Assembly (NCBI GenBank): GCA_013397845.1
Contig: VZTG01001873.1
Span: forward strand, 62,001-126,000
Direction of reading: 5' to 3'
Length of the DNA: 64,000 bases
From: Melanocharis versteri
Taxonomy: Eukaryota; Chordata; Aves; Passeriformes; Melanocharitidae
Below the pieces are notes generated by a model. It did not search any database, was not told where the DNA came from, and saw only the letters and a program-made list of their open reading frames with translations. The first letter of the stretch is position 1. Each line of letters begins with the position of its first letter. Both the position numbers and the translations under genes were made by a program. Of the stretch, positions 24,301 through 38,044 are shown piece after piece.

Positions 24301-27300
24301 GCTGTTGTCTTACATAACTACACCAATTCTCTCCCCTGCATCACTGCTCCTGACAGACACACAGCCATCCCCTCCCAAACAACCAGCTGATCTCCATGAG
24401 GCTAACCAGAAACTTAAGGAACCAGATAGAGAACCACAAAGCAGACAGATATCTCACTTCCGTTAATTTCTATGGATATTAGGCTGTGTTATAGATCAGG
24501 ACCTTAGTTATTCTGAACTCAGAGCGTAAGCAAAAGAAAAACGCGTGTTATGAATACAAAAGAGGTACATTTGTTTCACAATGCTGCACTGGGTTATACA
24601 GATGACATTACAGAGGAGTAGCTTCAGGGAAAACAATGTTTGTCAGCATCCTTGAATACTGAAAATTTAAAATCCGTGAGCAGAGAAACTATAGAGATGA
24701 TCAGACCTCTTCAACCAGTCATCCAGAATGCAGTATTCATTTGCTGCTCTACCAAACCCTGAAATGCCATTCTTAATAGATGGGGAGTGATTTGCTGAGA
24801 TCCATGTTATTTGCCTCTGGGATTTATAGAGACAACAGCAAGATCAGATAGAATTAACACTTTATCCTATAATATCTCATTTCTCTGAGAACATCTGAAA
24901 ACACTTTACAAGTAGCAATGATCTTTCACTGATGCATGGTACACTGAAGACACTGTCACCTCAGAAAAATGGACAAAAGACCACTGCTCTCCTCCTTAGC
25001 AAATATAATCATAGGCAAGAAACAAGAACAACTTTCCATCACTGCTTGGCTTCAGGGACATTTCTTTTAGAGTATTCCTTGTAAAATAATTAAAAATAAA
25101 TGGTGCCCATAGGTACTGTTTTTCCTTGCCATAGAAAAGGTTTTCCCATGGGACCAGTAATGGCATACTACAGCAGTGATACTGGTCTCCATTATCTCAG
25201 AAGCTGCATTTTCTAGTTGCTGACACTGAACAGCTGGTCTGATTTGTTTCACATAACAAAGATGATATAAATTAAGTTGCCATGTGAATCGAGAATGAAT
25301 CCCTCCCACAAAAAGATATGCAATACCTTTTATTTAGCTTTGTGCACTAGAAGTGTTCACAATACTGAAACCTACCATCCTGCAGTGAGGGAAAGATACA
25401 TATTGGGCCATTTCTTTGAACACCAAAGACATTCTTTTAGGCTTTGACTTTAAGAGTAGGTGAATCCCTATAAAAAATGGATTTTTATCTTTACAGCTCT
25501 AAAGAAATTTCTGCAGTATAACTCTGTTTTTCTTCAACACTGTAGGTTTTTTTCCTATTTGTCATTCACACAAACACAGTTATATACAGGGGTTAATGAA
25601 TATCCAGTTTGCTGATGGTACCCCAGAGAACTGTGTTTTACTGTAAGGATGCTCCTTCAACAGATATGTCACTTACATGTCAACTTGGAGGTGTAAAACA
25701 GAGGATTTCTGTATTCTCATTTCACTTATACAAATACTGCCTTTAAAAGAAATTGTTTCTGGCAGCAGTCCACTGGAGTTTCTGAATGACCTAGTTCCCT
25801 CCTGAGGCATGACTCCTAAAACCACTTAATTCAAAGGCAGTTATCCTTAATTCTTTAAAAACACTTGGGGGAAAAAAAAATCCCAAATTTGGTGTTGTGT
25901 TTATCTGGGCAGCACTTTTGTGCTGGCTCAGAAGTACCCTCAAGACAAAGTTCATTTTGGCACATCCAATCAAGTAAGGGATTAATGCCTCTCATGTGGG
26001 AAAAATAACAAATAGGCAGCTTCAAGGAGTCATCGCACCGCCTTGCTCTTCAACCATTCTTGTTATAGAATCTTGGCTTTTGTCTGCCCTTCCAGCTGCC
26101 AGCAAGGAGAGGCAACGGGAATCTCACAAAAAGATCAAATTGAGCCTAGCTGGGCCACCTTCTCCTTTCTCTTTTTTGAGCAAAAACCTCTCTGAGCCCA
26201 TCAGGGGGACGGGCCCTATCTCCCAGATATTTGAGCACGTATCTCCATCATTTCCTCTTGTGGAACAGTGCCATCACATTTCCCTTCTGGGAAGCATTGT
26301 CCCAGTGTGCAAAGGCCCTTAGCAATGTGCAGCCCCCAGTGAGGGATGTGCTGGTGGCTGTACTGTTTGAGGGACAGCACGACTGCCATCCTGCCCACTG
26401 CCAGAGCCTGCTGCATGGGTGCCCCCCGCTCCCATGGATCACAGGGAGCTTTCGGGGAGTGAAAATGCTCTCTAAATCCTGCTTATCTAGCAAGAAGATT
26501 TGCAAAGAAGGAGCCCTCTCCCCCCTCATCTTGCACAGACGGTCTGACTCACTGGACCCAGGATTCCCATCTGGATGTCTCTTTGAAAGATGGGTGCAAG
26601 CCAAGGAGTTTGTCTATTCTTAGCCTTATCTGTTATAAAGATAGTTTTCCCCATAAAAATCTACTGTCGTTCAGCCATCTCAGAGAACACCTGTCTCTAA
26701 GCAAAAACAGCAGCAGTGTGAATCCTGTTCCCTGCTCATTTTAATGCGGTGTTAATATCAGAGCCCGATGGAGATTATATAAGTGCTGACATAGCTGAGG
26801 AAAACCGCGAAAGAAACAAAAATAAATGGAAGTCAAATAATTTGAACCCTGTCACTATGCAGTGCCAGCTACAGGAATGTGAACGGCACTTGGAGGCAGA
26901 AAAATCTTCTTACACCTCCTGTGCTCCAGGAATGACACCACTTGCTTGCCAGCTTCTCCGACCAGCGTCTTCCCACTTTCTCCTATGCTGCCTGAGGACA
27001 TGGCACGTCCTAGCTGACGTGATCCACAAAACGATGCCTCTCTCTGGTTCCCTGCAGCGCTGCTCCCCTCCCCTTGCGCTCCGGATTGCTGCGGGAGCCT
27101 GGCCCCTGGCAGCCAGGCAGCAGCGGAGAGGGATGCCAGAGGGGGCAGTGTATATTAAAAAACAACACGCAGCCTCTTAAACCGCCCAGAACAAAATTGT
27201 GCAATAATTGGCTTGTGCAACCATGTGATCTTATCACTGTGAGCCAGGGTTTTCAGAGGAAACCGGAAGGAGTGAAACACCCACTAGATCCTGCTTCAGA

Positions 27301-29792
27301 TCATCTGAAAACTCGGCTGTTTCCTTCGTCCTCCTCTCTTCGTGTTTTACATTTGCTCGTGGTGGTGTTTCTCCCTGAGCTCCTGGGAGGCCAGGCTCGT
27401 TGCCAGATCTGTTTGTACACACTCCCAGGGTGGGTTTGGGTTGTTGGCCAGTTTCCCTGTGTCCTGGCTTTCCCTGTAGCTTGGAGCTGAGGCAGCCCCG
27501 GTCATCTTCCAGCAAAAGGCTGGTACAGGCTGGCAGGGCCAGCCAAGCACAGGGTGGGATTGGCCCCGTCTCCAAAGGGCTCTGCAGGCTGCCACCCCAG
27601 CAGGGCCAGGGGCGTGGGGGGCACCTTGGAGAGTGATGTCTTGAGACAGGCAAGATTTGGAGACTTAAAAGGCCTGAAGAGAATGAGGAAAGAGAAATCT
27701 TCCTCACTACACAGTTAAGAGAGAAAAATAATAATCTGTAAAAATAGGAATAAACTATAGCAGAGCAAACTGGTGTGCTGTGTGGTTCCTGTGCTGGGTT
27801 TCTGAAGAACATTCAGGACCACTGCGTTTCAGTCTCCTGGCTGTCCGTGACAAATACCTGAGTCTCTCCCTTTCCCACGGATGTGTCTTGCAGCTTGCCC
27901 CACCTCCAGAAAGGATCTGTGGTTGCAGCTCTGTGCGTATCTGCAGGGGTTACACGGTGCGCCTGACTGTGTTTCCTGCCCCCACGTGTTTCCTGGGGAA
28001 GCTACGATCAGACAGGGATGCAGGGAGACATGAGAGGCATGGGGAGCAGGAGGATCGGGTGCTGGGATGGCAGCTCCAAAACAAAGCTCTGGACTCCTCT
28101 GATAGTCAGGGAAGAGAAATCAACATATCCAGAACCTGATTCCTCTTGTCCTTGTGCACACGTAAACAGAAGAACAGGCAAAATGCCTTTTAAGAGCCTC
28201 TCTCTCTTAACTACAAAGGGAGCCCAGTTGCTTAACTGAGAGATGTGAAAGGCCCTGAAATCAGGTGGTATCAATTCCACCACAGCTTCAGAAACCGGGG
28301 CAATTTAACACAAAGACTTGGTATATGGCTCTTATGTGTAGACACAATTATGTGTGGAGACATTTGTACGTAACATAATGTGTAACACTATACCAGTGTG
28401 GGTTGGAAGGGGTCACCCTCAAGATGGTATAAACATACCCTTAATAGCTTTACCATCATATGGCCACTTAGTACTTAAAACTGTGTAAAACACCAGAATG
28501 ACTTCAAAGACTCATCAGGATAATGCCCAGAAGTGATCTGGGATCAGAGTGATGCCAGAGCTGCCAAACCCCAAACTGGAAGAGTGTGGGGCACGAGGCC
28601 TCATCTAGAAGTCATGCATGTGCCACAATTTTTTTCTTTTTTAGTACAAACTGCCCTTGATTAGTCATCGACCTGGTTTAGAAGTTGCACCGCTACCACT
28701 CAAGCTGTGAGTGGAGTACATATTTAAATATAATAGACTCTGTGATCATTTTAAAACTGGCCTAGATCTAGGCCCACAGGGAGCTATAACTAATTTGATA
28801 GAAGCTGTAGCTTCTAAATAGAACCACCTGAGACCTCTCCAGAGTTCAGCTATGGGGTTCACTGTTCCAGCACAAACTCTCAGCTCAGCTCCCCCGACTT
28901 CTTCACGGCCCTTCTCAGCAAACTGAGGCCGATTTGGGGAGCAGCAGAACTCAGTTTCCTGATGGGTGTCCTTCCCAGTGGGAATTATGAAGCAGAGGGA
29001 GGAGGGGAATTATGGTTTCAATTCCCCAAAACCTTTGGAGGACTGCATTTTTGCACAGTTTTGAGTCAAAACCATATGCGGCTCCACGGTTTTGGCTGTG
29101 GTTTGCCTTAGGTTTTTTTGAGCTATCTGCAGTAGTGACTGATCCAAAAGGTAGGAGGAAGTAAAGTCACCGTATGTTTTAAACCTTCCATACTGGAATG
29201 TTTTTTGCAGTGTGCAAGTCCCGTTTTTAATGTCAGAAGCACTTCCCACCTTAGATTTTCACTTCTTCAGCATTGACTAAGCACCTCTGCAAACTCAGGA
29301 CTAAATATCTGCCTTTTATCTGCAAGCACAACACTATCAAGCAAGTAGGTTTGTGTATCTGTAGTGATTTTGGTTGAATTATTTGCAATAGCTGGTACTC
29401 CTGTACCTTCCAGACCAGAACATCACAGGGGCTGGCTCTACAGAGTGAACAAAACTTCAGCTGATGGTGGGTGGCACTTCAGTGCTACTGAAGCAAAAGC
29501 ATCAGCCTTCAGACGGCACCATAGCTGAGACTGCCTTGCCCATCTCTGATGTCTGCTGAAGTGGAAATCAGCCATTGCCCCAGGCCCTTTATTCAAATGC
29601 ATTTTCTTTCCAATTTCATCTGTTCCCTCTCCAAAAAAAAGGTTTAATGGAAGCTTTGTGTGAGAGTGCTGCTGTGTTTCCCTCCAAAATCTCTTTCCCA
29701 CTCCTGTACCATAGTATAAATACCACAAATCCATGAAAAAAAGAGACAGTAAAGCAAGTGTTAGTGCTACTGAGTTCTAGGATAATTTTTAT
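15310..29792. other. Long intergenic stretch, no gene recognised
   Basis: About 14.5 kb without a supported gene. The 16.4-18.0 kb part is richer in GC and carries the two longest open frames of the stretch, 17094-16441 on the minus strand (it begins at TTG; first ATG at codon 23) and 17368-17955 on the plus strand (ATG). Neither has recognisable domains. From about 22.5 to 25.8 kb the DNA is AT-rich. A run of 15 A lies at 22146-22160. A 12 bp inverted repeat (GGCAGGGGCCAT at 20399-20410, ATGGCCCCTGCC at 20474-20485) lies near 20.4 kb. No CR1 or SINE was seen with confidence. Confidence 0.55.
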
Positions 29793-31520
29793 TCACAGAA
29801 TCACAGAATGGTTGGAAGGGACCTCTGGAGATCACTTAGTCCAGCACCCCTGCTAAAGCAGGTTCACCTAGAACAGGTTGCATGGGATCATGTCCAGGCA
29901 GGTTTGAATATTTCCGGAGAAGGAGACTCCACAACCTCTCTGGGCAGCTTGTTCCCCAGGTTTTCTGTCACCCTCGCAGTAAAGAAGTTTTTCCTCATGT
30001 TCAGATGGAACTTCCTGTGTTTCAGGTTGTGCCCGTTGCCCTTATCCTGTCACTGGGCAGCACTAGAAAGAATCATGCCCCATTCTATTGACACCTGCCC
30101 TTAAGATATTTGTATGCATTGATAAGACCCCATCCCAGCCATCTCTCCTCCAGGCTACACAGGCCCAGCTCCCTCAGCCTTTCCTCATAAGAGAGATGTT
30201 CCAGCTCTCTCATCATCTTCACAGCCCTCCACTGGACCTGGTCCAGTAGTTCCTTGTATTTCTTGAACTGGAGCGTTCAGAACTGGACACAGCACTCCAG
30301 ATGTGCCTCACCAGGGCTGAGCAGAGGGGCAGGATCACCTCCCCTGGCCTGCTGGCCACTCTCCTGTCACCCCTGGGTGGCCACAAGGGCACACACACGT
30401 CTGGCCCATGGACGCTTCGTTGCCCACCAGGACCCACAGGTCCTTCTCTGCAGAGCTGCTTCCAGCAGGTCAGCCCCCAGTCTGTACTGGTGCATGGAGT
30501 TATTCCTTCCCATTTATCCCTCCCCAGGTGCAGGACTCTGCACTTGCCTTTACTGAGCTTCTCTCCAGCCTGTCCAGGTGCCACTGAACAGCAGCACAAG
30601 GCTCTGGGGTATCAGCCACGCCTCCCACTACTGAACCAGCAGCAAACTCGCTGAGGCTGCGCTCTGTCCCCTCCTCCAGGTCACTGGTGAAGCAGGTGAA
30701 CAGACTGGGCCCAGTGCTGACCCCAGGAACAGCGTGAGCTGCAGCCTCCAGCTGCACTCTGCATCTGACCACAGCCCTCTGAGCTCTGCTGTCCAGCCAG
30801 TGCCCAACCACCTCCTCCCTGCTCACCCAGCTCACGCTCCTGAGCTCGCCTAGGAGGATGTTATGGGAGACAGGGCCAAAAGCCTTGATGGAGTCGAGGT
30901 AGACAACATCCACTGCTCTCCCCTCATCTACCCAGCCAGTCATGCCATCACAGCAATCAGGTTGGTCAAGCATGATTTGCCCTTGGTGAGTCCATGCTGG
31001 CTGCTCCTGATCACCTTCTTTTCCTCCACATGCGTAGAGATGACATCCAGAATGAACTGTTCCATCACCTTTCCTGGGACTGAGGTGAGGCTGACTGGCC
31101 TGTAGTTCCCTGGGTCCTCCTTCTAGCCCGTTTTGAATACTGAAGTGACACTGGCTTTCCTCCAGTCCTCAGGCACCTCTCCTGTTCTCCATGACCTTTC
31201 AAAGATGATGGAGAGCAGTAACATTTGCCAGCTCCCTCAGCACTCATGGGCACATCCCATTGGGCTCCATGGATGTGTGTGTGTGACAAGTTTGCCTAAA
31301 TGAACTCTAACCCGGTCCTCCTTGACCAGTGGGAAGTTCCCATTTCTCCAGGCTTTGTCTCTTGCTGCCAGGGTCTGGAATTCCTGACAGCCACCCCTTG
31401 CAGTAAGGACTGAGGCAAAGAAGGCATTCAGTGACTCCATTTCCTCTGTATCCTCTGGCATCAGGGTGCCCACCTCATGCAGAAGCAGGCCCACATTTTC
31501 CTGTTTTCTTTTTGCCACTT
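29793..31520 (-). mobile_element. CR1 LINE, 5'-truncated, about 1.7 kb, inactive
   Basis: The left edge TCACAGAATCACAGAATGG followed by TTGGAAGGGACCTCTGGAGA is a reverse-complemented CR1 3' terminus, so the element lies on the minus strand with its 5' truncation near 31,520. Translated minus-strand pieces match CR1 ORF2. Near 31.5-31.3 kb I see LNAFFASVLTARGG. Near 30.97-30.6 kb I see VDVVYLDSIKAF and VSHNILLGELRS, then GGVADTPE. Near 30.5-30.3 kb I see KGKCRVLHLGRDK and EVILPLCSALVRH. These lie in three different frames, so there are frameshifts. The reverse-transcriptase motif usually FADD reads FAAG (30646-30635), and the KAFD motif reads KAFG. The copy cannot encode an active enzyme. Confidence 0.95.
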
Positions 31521-33059
31521 ATTCATTGCAGATGATGCTACAACACACATTCTGAATTCAGTGCTACACAGCTGACCAAATATTCCAGTCTAGGTAAGGT
31601 TCACCTATAAAAACATAAATATCAAGTGCAACTTATTTGCTAATTTTTTGCATCAAATGAAAGCAGACATTCCTAAAATGTTGATTGTGTTATGCCCGCT
31701 CCACACCAGCCCAATCAGTGTTGCAAAGTCTGCAATATTCATAATGAACTCCTCATCCCTTAGACCCTTGTCATCAGAACTGTATCATGCCCTTCCTTGC
31801 CTGGGGCACAGGAATGATGCAAAAGGGAGACTTTCCCCCGGGATTTGAATGAAGGAGGGATGTGGCTCACTTTACATGCAGACAGGGTTAATTTTTTCTT
31901 CTTCCTGCATTCTTTCGAACAGCCATCCTGAGGAGAAGTGTCATATTACCTTACCTCTCACTCCTAGGCTTCTAAGTTGGACCTGGATTTGAATTTCCCT
32001 GGCATTAGAGAGGAGTCTCAGTGTTCAGGTTTGGGTCCATCGCACAATGGTGGGTGGGAACTTCACATGAAGGGAGTTTGATTTGCTTATTCCTATTCCA
32101 GCCACTCGTTTTACACAAATCCTGTGTCTAGTCTCCCCTCTTTTGTGCAGCTGTGGAAGATACGGGGACGAATCACTTCTTTAAAGAGGAAATGAAGCAT
32201 TGCCTTCCCATGGGAGAATTCCTGAAGACAGAAAGACAGGGTGGTTAGCACTGCAGCCTTGTCCTGGCTTGCCTACACATGAAAGTTATTTCAGAATAAG
32301 CCAGGGGTTGAATGTAAAGCAGCATAGGCATTCCACAACTGCTGCGTGTGCTGCTGAAATCTCAGCAGAAGCAATGGGCTGATGTAGCTGCCTGCTGATT
32401 CGTTGGGACTTCCCTGTGTCTTCTGTAGCTGTGTCCAACAGAAAAAAACAGGTGAAGATTTTTGGAACTTTGTATGTGGTACAATATATACAAAAGCAGA
32501 AGTAAACTACTGCAGAATAGTCAGAATTAAATAAAGAATTCTTATTTTCCTAACTTTATAATACTGCAGCAATGAAAAATCTCCAGGACTTCTTTTCAGA
32601 GCAGAATGAGAAATCCAGGTGAAGATACATGGAAAGGTGACTTCAAACCATTTTGTTCCTTCTGGGTGCCATACCAAAGATATTTCAGTCCTGCCTGTGT
32701 CCCCTTCAGCTGCACCGTGCCTGGCTCTAGCACAGAAGAGCCCACAGGTGCTCTTCACCACTCGAAAGGCACGCTGTGGTGCATGACTGCTCAAAGGAGC
32801 CAGATCACAGTCCTGGAACACCTTCTCCCACATCGGCACAGATGCAATCCAAAGACAAACACTGCTGGCATCAGTTTAGCCAGATTTCACCCAAGTATTC
32901 TATGCTAACCTGAAGCACCAGGTTTACAGAGATGGCCTTTAACAGAAACTTCATGTCTTCTACTTCCTGAGCAGTCTGGCAGGGCACCTTTGGCTCCACC
33001 TCCATCCCTCCCTGCTGCTCGCTGCAGGACAGAAGCAGGGCAGTCAAACCGATATAAAC
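31521..33059. other. Intergenic DNA between two CR1 copies
   Basis: Unique-looking sequence with a moderately AT-rich patch at 32.4-32.6 kb. No exon, RNA gene or repeat recognised. Confidence 0.55.
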
Positions 33060-33253
33060 CTTGAGGTGGGAAGGCACTGGCACAGGTTGCCCAGAGAGGC
33101 TGTGGCTGCCCCATCCCTGGAAATGTTCAAGCCAGACTGGATGGGGCCCTGGGCAACCTGGTCTAGTGGAAGGTGTCTCTGCCCATGGCAGAGGGGCTGG
33201 AACTGGATGATCTTTAAGGTCCCTTCCAACCCAAACCATTCTGCGATTGTATG
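33060..33253 (+). mobile_element. CR1 LINE fragment, 3' end
   Basis: The plus-strand translation contains HWHRLPREAVAAPSLEMFK, the conserved C-terminal stretch of CR1 ORF2. It is followed by GATCTTTAAGGTCCCTTCCA, ACCCAAACCATTCTGCGATT and a short ATTGTATG tail. About 190 bp remain of a 5'-truncated plus-strand insertion, opposite in orientation to the larger CR1 1.5 kb to the left. Confidence 0.92.
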
Positions 33254-36200
33254 GTAATATGTCGGAATAAAATGTTTTCAGTAGGTGACTGCTGAAATGA
33301 ACACTATTCAGTGTGTTCAGCATAAAACTAAATGTGTTTTTAACATACTCTCCTCCCCCAAAATGTGGTAGACTCCAAACTTCCCAGCTGGCTGAAGCAG
33401 AAGCATTTTATGCCCCCCAAATTTAGGAAGTATTTCCCCTGGATTTAAAAGTATGCACTTTTTTGCCTTCCCTAGAATGTGATCAGAGACTAATGAACAA
33501 AATTTACTCTAAAAATGGCTTAAAGACTTGTTTGGGGATTTTTTCCCCAAGAAGTCCTAGGCTATGTCTTTACCTTGAATTTAAAAAAATGTATTTTAAT
33601 GTACCTATAAGTCCAAATTGAAATAGGTTTTCCTACTGTTCTGCCACAAACTGACTGCTAGAACAGGGGTTAGGTTCAATTTTTAGAGGGTCTATCCAAA
33701 AAAATAAGAACACTTAAGCATTTTTTTGAGCTTCCATGGAGAAATCTGGGGAAACTGCATTATATTACCTGGGCCTCATTGTGTGAAACATCTCCAACTG
33801 TGAGCAATAAAGTAAAAAATGTATTTGAACAGGCATAACGTTTTTGGAGGGGGATGAAAGAAAAGCTCAATAAATCACACCAATTTGGTAAATCTGAACA
33901 ACACCTTTCACTTGGCACATTGGCAGTAGTCACGGATATTTTCTCCTCTAGCTGGAACTGCTCTGCAGCGAGCAGCTCCTGCCCTCTCCCTTCCCTGCTC
34001 TCCACAGTACTTTTTCTCCAGCTCATAGAAATGCAGTCAGGAACATGCTGATGTCTTGCTCCTGTTTTCTGCAGCAAAGATATAATTCTTTAGTCAAACA
34101 CATCAATTCTATAGAGGTAAAGCTTCAAAAACAGACATACGCACAGTGCTCCAGAGAAGAGTTACCATCTGCCTTCCCCTCTCCTCCTCCTCCTCAAAGG
34201 AAGGAAGAAAGAAATGTAGCAGAGGCTCAGCTCTTCATTACCTGCTTGCACTGGCATTCATGAGATTCCCTGCAGGATTTTTCTTGCTAACCAGGCAGGA
34301 TGAACACCCACAAAAATTGGCAAGGAGATGACTTTTAACTCATTTTCACAAACTGGCTCTATTTCAAGTAGACAGTGTCTCTCTGGTATCAAACCAGGAA
34401 AAAATTTGGTTTTACTTCCCTCTGAAAAATAGAAAAGGCAAGTAGCCATCCTACTGGTTGCCTTGAATACTAACAGTGAAACATGATGTTTCAAGGATTA
34501 AAAGGAATTCAATTTCACCTCTCAAAGCCTGAGGATGAAGTTCCATGTTGGCTTGATAATATATTTTAGCTGAGCATTGTAAAATCCTGAAGTGGAGTTT
34601 GCTTTCTGCATTGTCTGCTCCCCTGCCACTACTCCAGAGGTGCAGGCACTATTGCCTGCAGCAGGGAACACTCAGATGTCGAATTCAGAACTCGGACATT
34701 TTGTCAGGAGAGAGCTGTCACTGCTACATCAGTCGTTAGAGTGCAACATTATGCATCCACATGATATTTGTATCCTGGGAAAAGTAGACTCTTGGTACAG
34801 AAGCAAAAAAGTAACTTCGTTGGGATAGGTTTTTGGATTGAGAAAAGTTAAACCATCTCCTTCAGGAGAAAAAAAAAACCCAGCAAAGAAAACAAAATAA
34901 AACCAGCCAAACTTCTTTTATCCAATGTATCCTGAGTAAGAAAATTTACTCTCTTGGCAGAACTATACAAGGCTTGACAAGCCTTGAGATAGACTTGACA
35001 GATGACTCAGATCAGAAACACAAAGAAGCAGTGGGTAAGAAAGTACTGTTGTAGAAGTGTGGCTGCAGAGTTACTTAGTATAGGAAAGCACGTGCATTCT
35101 CAGATAATATAAATCTTAATTAGCTTCAATTTAAGTCAATTTGTTGTCTGGGCGCTACCAAGAAGTGTTTTGCCAAGCAGGTTATCCAAGATACTTCCCT
35201 ATCTTGGAATGGTTACTTCTGGACTTTGAGTTACAACTCAGCTGATTTGAGTCTCTTGGGGCAATGAGGTTCCGCAACTGCATGTAGGAAGTGGCATATT
35301 TGAGAGACAGCAACCAAGCTCTGCCTGGAAATGACCAAATTTGCTGTACACTATCTCTTTTGTATGGCCCCTATTGCAAGATCAGCAGGCACTGAGAGGA
35401 AGCAGCACCCAACAGAACTACATGACTGAGGCTTTTATGAGTTACTGGAAGTCTTCTGCAGCCTGAAGAAACAGTTGCAGTTTATTGCATCAATAAGAGA
35501 CAGTTTACATTAGAAAGGAAAAGTACATTGTTTGTTCCAGGAAATTGTTGCCGTAGCTTGACACCACTTACTACCTTGAAGGTGAAGAGCAGTATCACTA
35601 CCTTGTAGTCATTAGCAATAATTCTGAACAACTCTTCAAACTTAATACCTCCTGTGGCAGACAGGGAAACTCTGACTGCAATTGCTACCATTTACAAGTA
35701 TAGAAAGCAAGTAAACTCCTGAATACTGTTAGAAGTGGGATGGATGACACTTTCGTGTTGCTACAAATACATGCAGCACTGGAATCAGTTACCTTCCACC
35801 ACTTTGTCTTGATCAAGCATGAGATTTTTACTTACCGCAGGAATTTATATGGTTTCCTTTCACCTATACTTGTCAAAAATATCATAAGAAATATTGATGT
35901 TTCCTGTTTAAATCCCCTCTGTTTCCTGGCTTATTTTATGTTTCTCCAATGCCATGTTAGGCATGGAGTCTTGCTCCAGGCAAACACCAGCTGAATCAGC
36001 TTGCCTTGAGTGTGCTTAGTTAGCTCTAGATGGTCCTGCCACTGCATCTGGCTGCTCTTTGCTTCAGATTCAAGATGGATTCAAGATAAATCCGTTGTTC
36101 AGATTTACCACCACATCTGGCCTGGACATGGTGTAGCAACAAGAAGAGACTCCTTCTATTTAATTCATCTGTAACGAAGGTTTGAACCCGAACTCCAAAT

Positions 36201-36929
36201 CCACATACTCCAGTCACTGCAGATATTTGCATTTTGATCCTACACTACAAAAGTTTTGCTAATAACTACGCACACAACTTCCCTGTGGGAGGCAGAAAAA
36301 TTTTACATTACCAATGGAGACCTGTTGCTGCTGACAGAGTCAAACCATCTCCCTGAAAAATTCAAGCCATCTAGCTTTTTTCACCTTTATGTGTTGTGTC
36401 TGATTTGGCTTCGGGTTCCAGGAGAGGTGCCAGCGAATATTTGTTAGTGAGAATATTGTTTTTTCTACTGCTGAGCCAGGGGGGCTGTGCTGGGAAAACT
36501 TGGAATCCAGGACCTGCCCAGCGTGACTCCAGTCCACTTTCACCTCTCTCTGGGCAGACTTTACAACAAATGATGTGCAATATCTCACTGCAGGCAACTC
36601 ACCACGTCTCCCTCCCCAGATCACTGTAGCTGCTAGGAAAACCAGTATCCCTCAAATTAGACACCTACTTTAAAGTAGAACAGCGTGCTTCACAGCAACA
36701 GACATGATAAATGCTGTGAGTAATGACAGATCCATGTGTTAACAGCGCTATCAGCCACCTACTGGCTCCTTTCTTCTTTTGATAAAGGCTTTTCTCCCCT
36801 GCTTTTGCATGAAGCACTTACTTCTCGTGTCAGGGTGGATCTCTCTGCAGAAGCAGTGGGGGAAGAAGGCAGAAGTTCTGAAGTCCTGACTGCAGCAGTG
36901 GAACAGGCTCAGTGCTGATCACACAACTG
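33254..36929. other. Intergenic DNA, no gene recognised
   Basis: Mostly AT-rich unique sequence with short A and T runs (for example near 34,868). No recognisable exon or repeat family. Confidence 0.55.
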
Positions 36930-37020
36930 GGGCTCTTTGCCTCAGTTTCCCCACTGGTCATAGGAATAATGTCTGCATTGCAATCACGCTGCAAGGTGCA
37001 GTTAATATTTTCACAGTGGT
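36930..37020 (+). mobile_element. MIR-like CORE-SINE remnant
   Basis: GCTCTTTGCCTCAGTTTCCC followed by an AATAATGTCTGCATTGC-like stretch matches the familiar MIR 3' half (cctcagtttcc, then ggaataat, then a short pyrimidine/GC segment and a TTAATAT end). The copy is diverged and its ends are uncertain. Chance similarity of the short CTCAGTTTCC motif is possible. Confidence 0.5.
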
Positions 37021-38044
37021 GCTTGGGAGATACCAAGCATCAGATATTCCCAGGATACACCAGTAAATCAATTGTATCTGCACAGTGAACAAAAGCAGGC
37101 ACAGATGCTAGCATAATGTTATGTATTTTGGTACAAAGTGAAATAAAAATCTTGCCTTCTGTCCTCAGATTTCTTGTCAAACATCCATTGCTTCACATGC
37201 TGAAGCAGTTAGTAATACAAAGCATATTTCTATCCTACTTTATTTTACACTAAAAAGTGAAGAACCATGATTGAATCTTAATACAAAAAAAGGGCTTAAG
37301 TTACATTCTCCTGGGATCATCTGTAGCAAAGCATAATAAGTTTCTCAATATCTGACCTAATTATATCTGTCCTTCTAAGTTTTGTTTCCCATAAGAGCTA
37401 AATGTCTGGTTAAAAATAACATTTGAAATTCCTCCAAGTTCCAACAGAACTTTTTCAGCCTCTCTCAAATTTAATACCTATTTTTGTTTTAATTTTCACC
37501 CAACTTTAAAAGTTATGGTTTGAAGGCTGTATCCAGTTCCTAAATATGTTTGCATCAGATAAACTCGAGAAATAGGAGGAAAAATCACATTATGTGTGTT
37601 TATTTCATGTTAGAAAAACACCGCAGCTATCGAAACAAGTGGCAGAGAGACATGGGGAAGGAAGGATGTCTTTGTGGTTGGAAAGGAATTGGCTGTGTTA
37701 GAAATGTACCTTCTGATTCTCATCAAGGTCTCTTGACAGCACACACCAGGCGATTCTGCGGCGGTTTTTTGTATCATCTGTCCTACCCAAGCACCCAGGG
37801 TAAGCCACTGCCCCAGAGCAGTGGTGATGGAAGGTGATACAGGCCCCAGACCCTGCGACCCATCAGTCCTGTTGAGAGCTCCCCAAACCCAGGCAAAAGC
37901 TGGCGAATTGTACTACTGTTGGGATGGCAGAATTCTTCATACTCACCTCTTCCTGCTGGCCCTGTTACGAGAGGGCTGGCACAGACCTGAAGCTGGAATG
38001 TTTTGCATCTAAATCCACTTCACAGGGCAGCCAGGGATGCCAGT
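37021..38044. other. Intergenic DNA, no gene recognised
   Basis: AT-rich on the left, more balanced after 37.6 kb. No supported gene or repeat. Confidence 0.55.

Noticed and set aside
26749..27180. Frame containing DYISADIAEENRERNKNKW, vaguely like a tyrosine phosphatase N-terminal motif
   Set aside because: The key NRY and following catalytic-domain residues are absent; the resemblance is confined to a few charged residues.
28395..28430. TGGGTTGGAAGGGGTCACC as a CR1 tail
   Set aside because: Only about 15 bases agree and neither the ATTCTATG tail nor further CR1 sequence is present.
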